NCBI GenBank assembly: GCA_023409675.1
Contig: JAEYRC010000373.1
Span: 1-8,671, forward strand
DNA from: Bacteroidota bacterium
Lineage (GTDB): Bacteria > Bacteroidota > Bacteroidia > Chitinophagales > Chitinophagaceae
Reading direction: 5' to 3'
DNA: 8,671 nucleotides
Below are positions 1 to 7,265 of the stretch, in pieces (position 1 is the first letter of the stretch; the number at the start of each line of letters is the position of its first letter). The notes beneath the pieces were generated by a model. That model did no database searches. It was not told where the DNA came from and worked only from the letters and a program-made list of their open reading frames with translations. Both the position numbers and the translations under genes were made by a program.

Positions 1-2667
1 AATCAGGTTCCGGGTATGACTGTTGATCAGATTCTTCAGGGTCGTGTACCGGGTATGAGTGTAATCAGCAGTTCTGGTCAGCCTGGTCAGAGTGCTAACG
101 TGGTTATCCGTGGTATTGGTAGCATTAACGGATCTTCCGCGCCATTGTATATTATGGATGGTGTGCCCATTGAATCAAATTATTTTCAAACCATCAACCC
201 TGAAGATATCGAATCGGCTACCGTATTGAAAGACGCGTCGGCAAAGGCTTTATATGGATCGCGTGGGTCGAATGGTGTAATCATCATTACGACTAAAAAA
301 GGTAAGAAGGGCGGATTGTCGGTGCAGTATAATTCTCAATATGGTTTTTCAAATGCTACACGTCCGAATTTCGAAATGATGAATACCGAACAACGGCTTC
401 GGTTTGAAGAAGAGATCGGAGTAATGTACAACCGGAATCTTGGTCCCGGCTGGAGATATTCACCAAAGAACCCCGATTATGCGGCAGGTACTGATGCTAC
501 AAGGCAGCGTGCAGATGAAATTCTTGATAGCCTCCGCAATGTAAATATCGACTGGCGGGACATGTTTTTTCAGCGGGGTAACTTCCAGGAGCAGCAGGTG
601 AGTGTAAGTGGTGGGAATGAAAACCTGCGTTTTTACAACTCATTAAACTATTACAAACAGGAGGGTATCGCCAAACGTACCAGTCTGGATCGTTTCGCAC
701 TCCGCAGCAATCTTGATTTCAATTCAGGAAAGTTCAGCGGAAGCACCAACCTGTCTATCGGCTATTCCAATTCAAGTTTTACGGAAGGAGAAGGAACAAC
801 CAGCGCGGGTACAGCCATGTCGGCAGTATATTATGCGCTTCCTTACGAGAATCCCTATGCGTCGGATGGGGTGCTGGTTCATCCCGGCAACCGCTCGCAG
901 TATTTTATTCTTGACCTTCGTGAAGGCAGCCAGGCTTTGGAGCGTCTGCTGAATACATCAAGCAAGACCGATCAGTTGAAAACGATCATCAGTACGGCCT
1001 TTGCTTATCAGCTACTGCCTACGCTGAAAATTTCCACCCGTGCCGGTATCGATTACCGGAACTCTTCAGACCTGCGCTATATCAATCCCGATTCTTATTA
1101 CGGATCGAGAAACAATTCAAATACCCTGGGCGGCAGAGGCCGGCTGGAAGAAGGCAGCAGAAGGAATTTCAACATCATCTCTACTACCGGTATTACCTAT
1201 CAAAACCAGTTCAACGACCGGCATGATGTAGAGCTTTCTGGTTTTTATGAATACAATTACAATCATTTCAAAAGCTTTGGCTTTACCGGTTTTGGTTTAG
1301 ATGCCCGCCTTGAGGAAACTCCGGCAGGTGTAACCAATGGCAGTCCGACTTTTCTGCCATCCATTGACGGTGGAAGATCGAGCAGTGCGCTGGCATCTTT
1401 TATGTCGGTAGCCCGTTACACTTACGATAATAAGTATACGCTTACCGGAAGTTACCGTTATGATGGTTCAACGAAGGTAGCGCCAGTCAACCGCTGGAAG
1501 GGTTTCTATTCCATCGGTGCGAGCTGGGTGGCGAAGAATGAAGCTTTCCTCAGTGATGTTGACTTCATATCAGATTTACGCTTGCGCAGTAGTTATGGTA
1601 TGACGGCAAGCCCGCTGGGATCCGACTTTGCTTACCTGCCTACATATGCTGCCAATACCTCTTATGGTGGGGTGATGGGCCTTCGTCCGGTATCACCCGG
1701 TAACCCGAACTACGACTGGGAATATGTGAATGAGTTCAATGCCGGATTCGACCTGTTTTTATTCCGGGGCAGCCGCTTAAGACTGGCGGTTGATTATTAC
1801 AACCGGATCACCTCCAACATGTTCTTTAATCAGCCATTGTCGGCATCCGCCGGTTTTTCATCACTTCCCCTGAGCTCCGGAAAGATGCGTAACCGCGGAG
1901 TGGAAGTAGCGGTGAATGGTGATGTGGTACGGAACGGCGACCTGACCTGGAGCCTTGGCTTCAATGCAGGGTATAATAAAAATACCATTCTGTATCTAAC
2001 GCCACTGGCCACAGAATTACTGGATGGTGATACCCGCATCTTCAAAGTTGGCTTTCCTTACGGAACCTATTATGCGCCCGACTGGGCAGGGGTGAATCCT
2101 GAAACCGGTGAAGCACAGTATTATAATCTTGATGGTACGATCACCACAGAATACAATGCTGCTGCACAGAATAACACCAATTCCGGATCATTGTATCCAT
2201 CATTCACCGGAGGCATTTCCTCCTCACTGCAATGGAAGAATTTTTCCGCCAATGTGCTCTTCTCTTTTGTATCGGATGTGATGCGCTGGAACAATGAAGA
2301 TTTTTATAATGAAAATCAGCGTTATGCTTCCAGTAACCAGACCGTACGAATGCTGGAAGACCGCTGGAAAAAACCCGGTGATGTGGCCACACTTCAGCGC
2401 TTTGATATCCCCCGCAATTTTACCAGTAAAGATATCCAGGATGCGTCTTTCCTGCGACTCAGAAACCTCAACATCGGGTATACTGTTCCGAATGCTGTAT
2501 TGCAGCAGACCAGGGTACTGAAAGGAGTAAGAATTTTTGTACAGGGACAAAACCTGTTCACCTGGACAAAATGGCGCGGACTTGATCCGGAGAACAACAG
2601 TGTTTATGGACGGTTCCAGTATCCCAATGCCCGTACCTATACAGCGGGTATAAATGTTAACTTATAA
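1..2667 (+). CDS. SusC/RagA-family TonB-dependent outer-membrane transporter, 5'-truncated by window edge
   Basis: The reading frame is open from the first base (N-Q-V-P-G) to TAA at 2665-2667, giving 888 visible residues. The ATG at 16 is internal, not the true start. Visible residues 51-55 (IMDGV) and about 66-96 (NPEDIES.TVLKDASA.ALYGSRGSNGVIIITT) are the hallmark plug-domain region of SusC proteins. The rest is a beta-barrel rich in alternating aromatic and polar strands, ending in QYPNARTYTAGINVNL, the usual SusC C-terminus. Full family members are roughly 1000-1100 residues, so the signal peptide, the carboxypeptidase-regulatory-like domain and the start of the plug lie outside the window. 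SusC forms an outer-membrane channel that imports oligomers bound by its SusD lid, using TonB energy. The partner SusD follows after 11 bp. Substrate cannot be read from SusC sequence, but the downstream enzymes point to isoaspartyl peptides such as cyanophycin fragments (inference). Confidence 0.96.
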   Translation, partial: NQVPGMTVDQILQGRVPGMSVISSSGQPGQSANVVIRGIGSINGSSAPLYIMDGVPIESNYFQTINPEDIESATVLKDASAKALYGSRGSNGVIIITTKKGKKGGLSVQYNSQYGFSNATRPNFEMMNTEQRLRFEEEIGVMYNRNLGPGWRYSPKNPDYAAGTDATRQRADEILDSLRNVNIDWRDMFFQRGNFQEQQVSVSGGNENLRFYNSLNYYKQEGIAKRTSLDRFALRSNLDFNSGKFSGSTNLSIGYSNSSFTEGEGTTSAGTAMSAVYYALPYENPYASDGVLVHPGNRSQYFILDLREGSQALERLLNTSSKTDQLKTIISTAFAYQLLPTLKISTRAGIDYRNSSDLRYINPDSYYGSRNNSNTLGGRGRLEEGSRRNFNIISTTGITYQNQFNDRHDVELSGFYEYNYNHFKSFGFTGFGLDARLEETPAGVTNGSPTFLPSIDGGRSSSALASFMSVARYTYDNKYTLTGSYRYDGSTKVAPVNRWKGFYSIGASWVAKNEAFLSDVDFISDLRLRSSYGMTASPLGSDFAYLPTYAANTSYGGVMGLRPVSPGNPNYDWEYVNEFNAGFDLFLFRGSRLRLAVDYYNRITSNMFFNQPLSASAGFSSLPLSSGKMRNRGVEVAVNGDVVRNGDLTWSLGFNAGYNKNTILYLTPLATELLDGDTRIFKVGFPYGTYYAPDWAGVNPETGEAQYYNLDGTITTEYNAAAQNNTNSGSLYPSFTGGISSSLQWKNFSANVLFSFVSDVMRWNNEDFYNENQRYASSNQTVRMLEDRWKKPGDVATLQRFDIPRNFTSKDIQDASFLRLRNLNIGYTVPNAVLQQTRVLKGVRIFVQGQNLFTWTKWRGLDPENNSVYGRFQYPNARTYTAGINVNL

Positions 2668-2678
2668 TTACTACGATC

Positions 2679-4061
2679 ATGAAGAATAGCACCTTTAAAT
2701 ATTCGCTTTTTGCCCTGTTGTTTTTTGCTTCCTGCACCAAGCTCGATCTGAAGCCATCCGATATTATCGATCCGGGAAAAGCCTTCCGGAACCTGAATGA
2801 TATTAACATGGGTATCATTGGGGTATATGCGCTGCTCGATTACTCGCAGATCAGCATGAATGCGACAGTGGCGGATGAAGCCATGTTTCCTACTGAAAAT
2901 ACGGTGGGCAACAGCGATGCCTTTCGCTGGTTATATAACCCCAGCAGCGGTTCGGTAACATCACTCTATTACAGTTATTATACTGCCATTGACCGGGCAA
3001 ATCGTACGCTGGAAGGCCTGAATGCCCTTACATTATCCGGTGCTGATATGGCATTGGGAAATCGCTATAAGGGCGAACTACTGGCGTTGAGGGCTTATCT
3101 GCATTTCGAATTGCTTAGAGCATATGCAAGTGCTTACGAGCCAGGAGCTTTGGGTGTGCCTTATATGAGCCAGTCCGATATTGGCTACCCGTCAAGGGAA
3201 TCTTTCGCTGAAGTGGTAACTAAAGTGATGAGTGATCTTGGTGAAGCGAAAGCGCTTCTTCCGGCAGCAATCACCAATGTTACCCGAATCAGCCGGCCGG
3301 CGGTTTCAGCGCTTCAGGCAAGGGTTGCGTTGTACAATAAAAACTGGGCGGATGCAGTAACCTATTCGACTGAAGTAATTGATGCTGTACCACTGGCTAC
3401 TAAAGCACAGTTTCCGGGAATCTGGACGGATGCGACCAATGCGGAAGTGATTTGGGAACTGGCCCGTGTGGGAACAACCGATTCACGGGTTGGCGATTTC
3501 TTTTACCGTCAGACCGGCGGCATTGTATTGTATGCTCCATCCTACAAGCTCATCAATTCATTTGATGAAGAAAATGATATCCGGTTTGATAGTTATATCC
3601 TGCATGATCCTTCCCGGACCGGAAATCTTTCGCCTTACCTGGTGAATAAATACATAGGTGGAAATTCTTCAGCACCCGGACTAACCGACATCAAACTGTT
3701 TCGTACAGCCGAAATGTACCTGATCAGGGCTGAAGCAAAGGCTGAATTGAATGGTGGTGGCGCTGATGACCTGAATACATTGCGCGGCGCCCGGATAGAA
3801 GGATACACCGACGAAGATTTCAATGATAAGAATGCGCTGGTGTCAGCAATCATGGAAGAGCGTTTTAAAGAACTCGCTTTTGAAGGGCATCGCTTTTATG
3901 ATCTTAAGCGCCGTAATTTGTCCATCGAACGTCTTCCGGAAGATGCCGAGAATGCATCCGGAGCTGTATTACTGACGCCGCAACAAGCTCAGTACGCGTT
4001 TCCAATTCCGGCAACGGAAGTGTTGATCAATAAAAATACGGTTCAGAATCCGAAATATTAA
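2679..4061 (+). CDS. SusD/RagB-family substrate-binding surface lipoprotein
   Basis: This 460-residue protein is the partner lid of the preceding SusC channel and probably captures substrate at the cell surface. The N-terminus is a short lipoprotein signal with the lipidated cysteine at C19 (FFASC). Helical TPR-like segments typical of SusD are visible: YYSYYTAIDRANRTLEGL (about 97-114), GELLALRAYLHFELLRAYA (132-150), RTAEMYLIRAEAKAEL (342-357) and EERFKELAFEGHRFYDLKRR (393-412). The C-terminus has the standard FPIPATEVLINK..VQNPKY block (441-460). Length is a little short of many SusD proteins (about 500-600) but complete. The residues after C19 (TKLDLKPSD) are not a strong acidic export signal. 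The start follows the susC-type stop by 11 bp with no clear Shine-Dalgarno sequence, as is normal in Bacteroidota, so the two genes should be cotranscribed. The ligand is unknown. Confidence 0.95.
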   Translation: MKNSTFKYSLFALLFFASCTKLDLKPSDIIDPGKAFRNLNDINMGIIGVYALLDYSQISMNATVADEAMFPTENTVGNSDAFRWLYNPSSGSVTSLYYSYYTAIDRANRTLEGLNALTLSGADMALGNRYKGELLALRAYLHFELLRAYASAYEPGALGVPYMSQSDIGYPSRESFAEVVTKVMSDLGEAKALLPAAITNVTRISRPAVSALQARVALYNKNWADAVTYSTEVIDAVPLATKAQFPGIWTDATNAEVIWELARVGTTDSRVGDFFYRQTGGIVLYAPSYKLINSFDEENDIRFDSYILHDPSRTGNLSPYLVNKYIGGNSSAPGLTDIKLFRTAEMYLIRAEAKAELNGGGADDLNTLRGARIEGYTDEDFNDKNALVSAIMEERFKELAFEGHRFYDLKRRNLSIERLPEDAENASGAVLLTPQQAQYAFPIPATEVLINKNTVQNPKY

Positions 4062-4107
4062 CCGTCGCCGGGCCACTATACCGGCACGATCAGAATACTG
4101 TTATGCT

Positions 4108-4142
4108 CCGGGCCTGTCGATGCTTAGCGCCGGCGGGCCCGG
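4108..4142 (+). terminator. GC-rich hairpin with short T-rich tail after the SusD gene
   Basis: Bases 4108-4119 (CCGGGCCTGTCG) pair with 4131-4142 (CGGCGGGCCCGG) over 12 continuous pairs, two of them G-U, around an 11-base loop. The tail 4143-4150 is TAGTTTTA, a modest U tract. It lies 47 bp after the SusD stop and 33 bp before the next start. This fits an intrinsic terminator or an attenuator that lets the importer pair be expressed more strongly than the downstream enzymes. The U tract is imperfect, so a mRNA-stabilising processing structure is an alternative. A second, shorter hairpin (GCCGG 4067-4071 with CCGGC 4081-4085) lies just upstream. Confidence 0.55.
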
Positions 4143-4174
4143 TAGTTTTAGCCTTCATCTGCTAAATTGCTACT

Positions 4175-5257
4175 ATGCGTCAACTTCTCATGCTGTTTTT
4201 ATGTTTTTTGCTGATGTCTGCATCATGCAGTAAGAAGAGTTCTCCACCACAGGGAAATCCGGTTACCAATCCGCCAGCACAGCCAGTCGCCAGGCCGGCA
4301 TCATTGGGAATTATAGGTGATACCGCTGATGTACAACCGCAGGTTATTGGGGGTATTGTGCTGATGGGTGGCAGTACTGATGTTGACGGCGCATTCCGGT
4401 GGATGATTGAGCGAAGTGGGGGAGGTGATGTGGTGGTGATCCGGGCTTCCGGTACAGCCGCCTATAATCCTTACATCAATGGACTGGGTAAGATCAATTC
4501 AGTGGAAACGCTGAAGATCGACAGCCGGGAACTGGCTGATAACGATGCGGTGGCGGCAATAATCCCTAATGCCGAGCTGTTATTCATTGCCGGTGGAGAT
4601 CAGTCGAACTATATGCGTTTCTGGAAGGGCACCAAAACAGAAGCTGCAATCAATTATCTTTTGCGGGAAAAGAAAGCGCCGGTTGGTGGCACGAGTGCAG
4701 GATGCGCGATACTTGGCGGCTTTTATTTCAGTGGCGAGCAAGGTAGTGTGGTTTCGGAAGAAGCACTGCTGAATCCATTTCATAATCGGGTAACCCTGTA
4801 TAATAATGATTTCCTAAACCCTCCCTATCTTTCCAATGTTATCACCGATCAGCACTATCTTGCCCGGAACCGGGAAGGACGCTCTGTTGTTTTTCTCAGT
4901 CGCATCCTTAAAGACTGGGGAATAGCAGCAAACGCAATTGCTGTTGATGAACGTACAGCAGTTTGTATTGATGATAAGGGGAAGGCTTCTGTAATGGGTT
5001 TGTCATCTTCAACCCGGCCATACAGTTATGCCTATTTTATTTCATCCGATAAAAACAAAGGGCCTGAAACAATAGAGCCTGGAAAGCCGCTCAACTGGAA
5101 CAGAGAGCAGCAGGCACTGAAGGTTTATGAAATACAGGCTACTGAAACCGGCAACGGAATTTTTAATGTTGCTGATTTTGATATGGATGCCGCTACAGGT
5201 GGAAAGCAGCATTGGTGGTGGGTTGAAAACGGCTTGCTGAATAAAAATACTCCATAG
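4175..5257 (+). CDS. Lipoprotein S51-family serine peptidase, cyanophycinase-like
   Basis: This 360-residue exported enzyme is predicted to cut cyanophycin into beta-Asp-Arg dipeptides. The signal peptide is followed by C18 (MSASC), then a Ser/Pro-rich linker to about residue 41 that would hold the catalytic domain away from the membrane. S51 landmarks appear in order: GGDQ (140-143), nucleophile motif GTSAG with S174, DQHYLARNREGR (225-236), and DE with E259. As I recall the Synechocystis cyanophycinase, its Ser132, His174 and Glu201, substrate residues Gln101, Asp172 and Gln173, and Arg178/180/183 correspond to S174, H227, E259, Q143, D225, Q226 and R231/233/236 here. Peptidase E, the other main S51 branch, lacks the DQH..R.R..R block. 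The C-terminal part after about 265 is longer than in the paralogue at 6409 and ends with three tryptophans (347-349). Membrane side (surface or periplasm) is not decidable from sequence. The exact substrate is inferred. Confidence 0.88.
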   Translation: MRQLLMLFLCFLLMSASCSKKSSPPQGNPVTNPPAQPVARPASLGIIGDTADVQPQVIGGIVLMGGSTDVDGAFRWMIERSGGGDVVVIRASGTAAYNPYINGLGKINSVETLKIDSRELADNDAVAAIIPNAELLFIAGGDQSNYMRFWKGTKTEAAINYLLREKKAPVGGTSAGCAILGGFYFSGEQGSVVSEEALLNPFHNRVTLYNNDFLNPPYLSNVITDQHYLARNREGRSVVFLSRILKDWGIAANAIAVDERTAVCIDDKGKASVMGLSSSTRPYSYAYFISSDKNKGPETIEPGKPLNWNREQQALKVYEIQATETGNGIFNVADFDMDAATGGKQHWWWVENGLLNKNTP

Positions 5258-5370
5258 GAGATGTGGATGAAGTGCAGTACTGATAAAGCCGCCAGGAGAA
5301 TAATTATTGAGGCTATTGCCAGACATTTTTAAGAATTCAGCACGATATAATTCTATCGATAGGGTTAATG

Positions 5371-5378
5371 TAACTTTC
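5371..5378 (+). promoter_or_regulatory. Possible Bacteroidota -7 element upstream of the isoaspartyl peptidase gene
   Basis: TAACTTTC matches the Bacteroidota -7 consensus TAnnTTTG at all but the last base, and it lies 17 bp before the ATG at 5396. The 138-bp gap after the preceding gene leaves room for a separate promoter. I see no TTTG/TTG -33 element at the expected distance upstream, so this is weak and could be chance in AT-rich DNA. Confidence 0.2.
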
Positions 5379-5395
5379 CGTAAAAATATAATAGC

Positions 5396-6412
5396 ATGAA
5401 ATTATTAAAAAGTATCCTGATCCTTTTAGCAGTCACCGTACTTTGGGGTTGTTCACAACCTACTGAAAAATATGTGCTGGTGGTTCATGGTGGTGCGGGT
5501 ACGATCCTGAAATCATCCATGACGCCGGAGAAAGAAGCTGCCTATACAGCCGCGCTAACTGAAGCGCTTAATGCCGGCTATGCGGCTATCCAGTCGGGTA
5601 AGGCAAGCCTCGATGCCGTGGAAGCGGCAATACATGTGCTTGAAAATTCGCCCTTATTCAATGCGGGAAAGGGAGCGGTATTTACGCATGACAGCCGCAA
5701 CGAATTGGATGCATCCATCATGGATGGCCGGAATTTAGCGGCGGGTGCTGTAGCCGGGGTGAGTACGATCAAAAATCCGATAAGTGCGGCAAGGATGGTC
5801 ATGGAAAAATCGGAACACGTTATGATGGTGGGTGCAGGAGCGGAACGATTTGCTGCAGAAGCCGGACTTGAAATAGTTGATCCATCTTATTTCTATACGC
5901 CAGAGCGTTGGGAAGGATTGCAGCGGGCCCTGAAAGCGGATTCAGCAAGGGCTGTCCTGGACCACGACGATAAGACATCAGCTTTAAAATACAAGGATGA
6001 TAAATTCGGTACTGTTGGGTGTGTGGCGCTGGATAAAGCCGGAAACCTGGCGGCAGGAACATCCACGGGCGGTATGACCAATAAAAAGTACGGACGGGTG
6101 GGTGATGCGCCGATCATTGGTGCCGGAACCTATTGCGATAATACTACGGCCGGAATATCCTGCACGGGTTGGGGTGAATTTTTTATCCGTAGCGGAGTCG
6201 CCAAAACAGTATCCGATCTTATCGAATACAAAGGAATGAATATTGAAGACGCTTCAGCGCTTGCCCTGGAAAAAATGGCTGCATTGGGCGGTGATGGCGG
6301 ACTGATTGCACTGGATAAAAAAGGAAATATCGCTATGCCCTTCAATACGGAAGGGATGTACCGGGGAGCAATAACCGAAGATGGAAAATTTGAAATTCAA
6401 ATTTACAAATGA
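5396..6412 (+). CDS. iaaA: Exported isoaspartyl peptidase / L-asparaginase (Ntn hydrolase, plant type), probable lipoprotein
   Basis: This 338-residue threonine-dependent Ntn hydrolase is predicted to split beta-aspartyl dipeptides, such as the beta-Asp-Arg released by cyanophycinase, into aspartate and a second amino acid. The N-terminal fold start VVHGGAG (29-35) and N-A-G-K-G (89-93) are typical. The precursor should self-cleave at G205-T206, and T206 (FGTVGCVALD) becomes the nucleophile. Counting from E. coli IaaA T179, the spacing fits without gaps: T224 (STGG) for T197, R234 and D237 (GRVGD) for R207 and D210, and T257-G258 (CTGWGE) for T230-G231. Unlike E. coli IaaA, it begins with a signal sequence ending at C19 (VLWGC); W at -2 is unusual, so lipidation is likely rather than certain. 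An A-rich stretch precedes the start. The stop overlaps the next start by 4 bp, implying coupled translation with the second cyanophycinase. Confidence 0.93.
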   Translation: MKLLKSILILLAVTVLWGCSQPTEKYVLVVHGGAGTILKSSMTPEKEAAYTAALTEALNAGYAAIQSGKASLDAVEAAIHVLENSPLFNAGKGAVFTHDSRNELDASIMDGRNLAAGAVAGVSTIKNPISAARMVMEKSEHVMMVGAGAERFAAEAGLEIVDPSYFYTPERWEGLQRALKADSARAVLDHDDKTSALKYKDDKFGTVGCVALDKAGNLAAGTSTGGMTNKKYGRVGDAPIIGAGTYCDNTTAGISCTGWGEFFIRSGVAKTVSDLIEYKGMNIEDASALALEKMAALGGDGGLIALDKKGNIAMPFNTEGMYRGAITEDGKFEIQIYK

Positions 6413-7251
6413 GGAAACTGAGCATACTGATTACCGCGCTGTGTATTGTTGTATCACTTCAGGCACAAAAGGGTTCACCGAAAGGAAAACTGTTTATTAT
6501 TGGAGGCGGTGAGCGATCAGATGCCCTGATTCAAGCCCTGGTTGAAACCGCCAGCCTGAATTCATCGGATTATATCATTGTACTACCCATGGCCAGTGTT
6601 CAACCCGATACCGGATTTTATTATATCAGCCGGCAGATCGGGAAACATACACCGGCATTGATTCGGAATTTTGATTTTCGGCAACCGGGAATTCCGCTGC
6701 AGCAGTGGGCCGACTCTGTTGCCGGTGCAAAATTGATTTATATACTTGGTGGGGATCAAAATTCATTTATGAAATCCGTGTTGAATACGCCGGTTTACGA
6801 AGCTATTCATAAGGCATATAAAAATGGAGCTACCATTGCGGGCACAAGTGCCGGAGCAGCGGTGATGAGCCGCTATATGATCACCGGACAGCAATTAAAG
6901 GATTCTGTGTATAAGGAAACCTTTAATAAACTCCTGACCGATAACATTGAATTTGCCGAAGGGCTTGGGCTGCTGCAACAAACTATTATTGATCAGCATT
7001 TCATCCGGCGCAGCCGGTATAACCGGATACTCTCCGCACTTAGCTCCAGGCCTGGCTTTATGGGTATTGGAATAGATGAAGGCACAGCGATCATTGTTAG
7101 CGGAAATAAGGCCAGGGTAGCCGGTGACAGCCAGGTGCTGCGATTTAAGCATTCCGGAAGGGCGGGAAGGTCTGCCGGGGAATTGGTGAACCTGAAAAAT
7201 ATTCGTCTGGATATTTATGTTGAAGGTGAAGTGTTTAAACTTAAGCGATAA
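6409..7251 (+). CDS. cphB: Secreted cyanophycinase (S51 family serine peptidase)
   Basis: This 280-residue S51 peptidase matches cyanophycinase closely in length and motifs. A Sec signal peptide covers residues 1-19 with probable cleavage after SLQA; there is no lipobox cysteine, so the mature enzyme should be soluble in the periplasm or outside the cell. After KGKLFIIGGGE (25-35) come GGDQ (114-117), nucleophile motif AGTSAGA with S147, DQHFIRRSRYNR (195-206) and IDEGTA with E224. These supply the serine, histidine and glutamate and the three substrate-binding arginines (R201, R203, R206) at the same spacing as in the characterised Synechocystis enzyme, as I recall it. The reaction is hydrolysis of cyanophycin to beta-Asp-Arg. 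The start ATG lies in the ATGA that holds the stop of the isoaspartyl peptidase, so enzyme and dipeptidase form one operon. Compared with the lipoprotein at 4175, it lacks the proline-rich linker and the tryptophan-rich C-terminus. Activity on a different isoaspartyl polymer remains possible. Confidence 0.92.
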   Translation: MRKLSILITALCIVVSLQAQKGSPKGKLFIIGGGERSDALIQALVETASLNSSDYIIVLPMASVQPDTGFYYISRQIGKHTPALIRNFDFRQPGIPLQQWADSVAGAKLIYILGGDQNSFMKSVLNTPVYEAIHKAYKNGATIAGTSAGAAVMSRYMITGQQLKDSVYKETFNKLLTDNIEFAEGLGLLQQTIIDQHFIRRSRYNRILSALSSRPGFMGIGIDEGTAIIVSGNKARVAGDSQVLRFKHSGRAGRSAGELVNLKNIRLDIYVEGEVFKLKR

Positions 7252-7265
7252 GTTATAAAATACAG

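Noticed and set aside
1..57. Short duplication (VPGMTV ... VPGMSV) at the start of the SusC fragment
   Set aside because: Both copies sit in the conserved region before the plug domain, where SusC proteins often have similar wording. The nucleotide repeat is short and needs no special explanation.
2224..2550. 108-codon open frame on the minus strand inside the SusC gene
   Set aside because: It lies wholly antisense to a clear SusC barrel-coding region, its product shows no recognisable domain, and other antisense frames overlap it. It is a shadow of the coding strand.
4175..5257. Peptidase E (alpha-aspartyl dipeptidase) as the identity of the S51 proteins
   Set aside because: Both S51 proteins carry the DQH..xRxRxxR block and DE motif characteristic of cyanophycinase and are exported, whereas peptidase E is shorter and lacks this block.
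5042..5326. 94-codon minus-strand open frame across the end of the first cyanophycinase gene
   Set aside because: Most of it is antisense to a well-supported gene and the translation has no recognisable motif.
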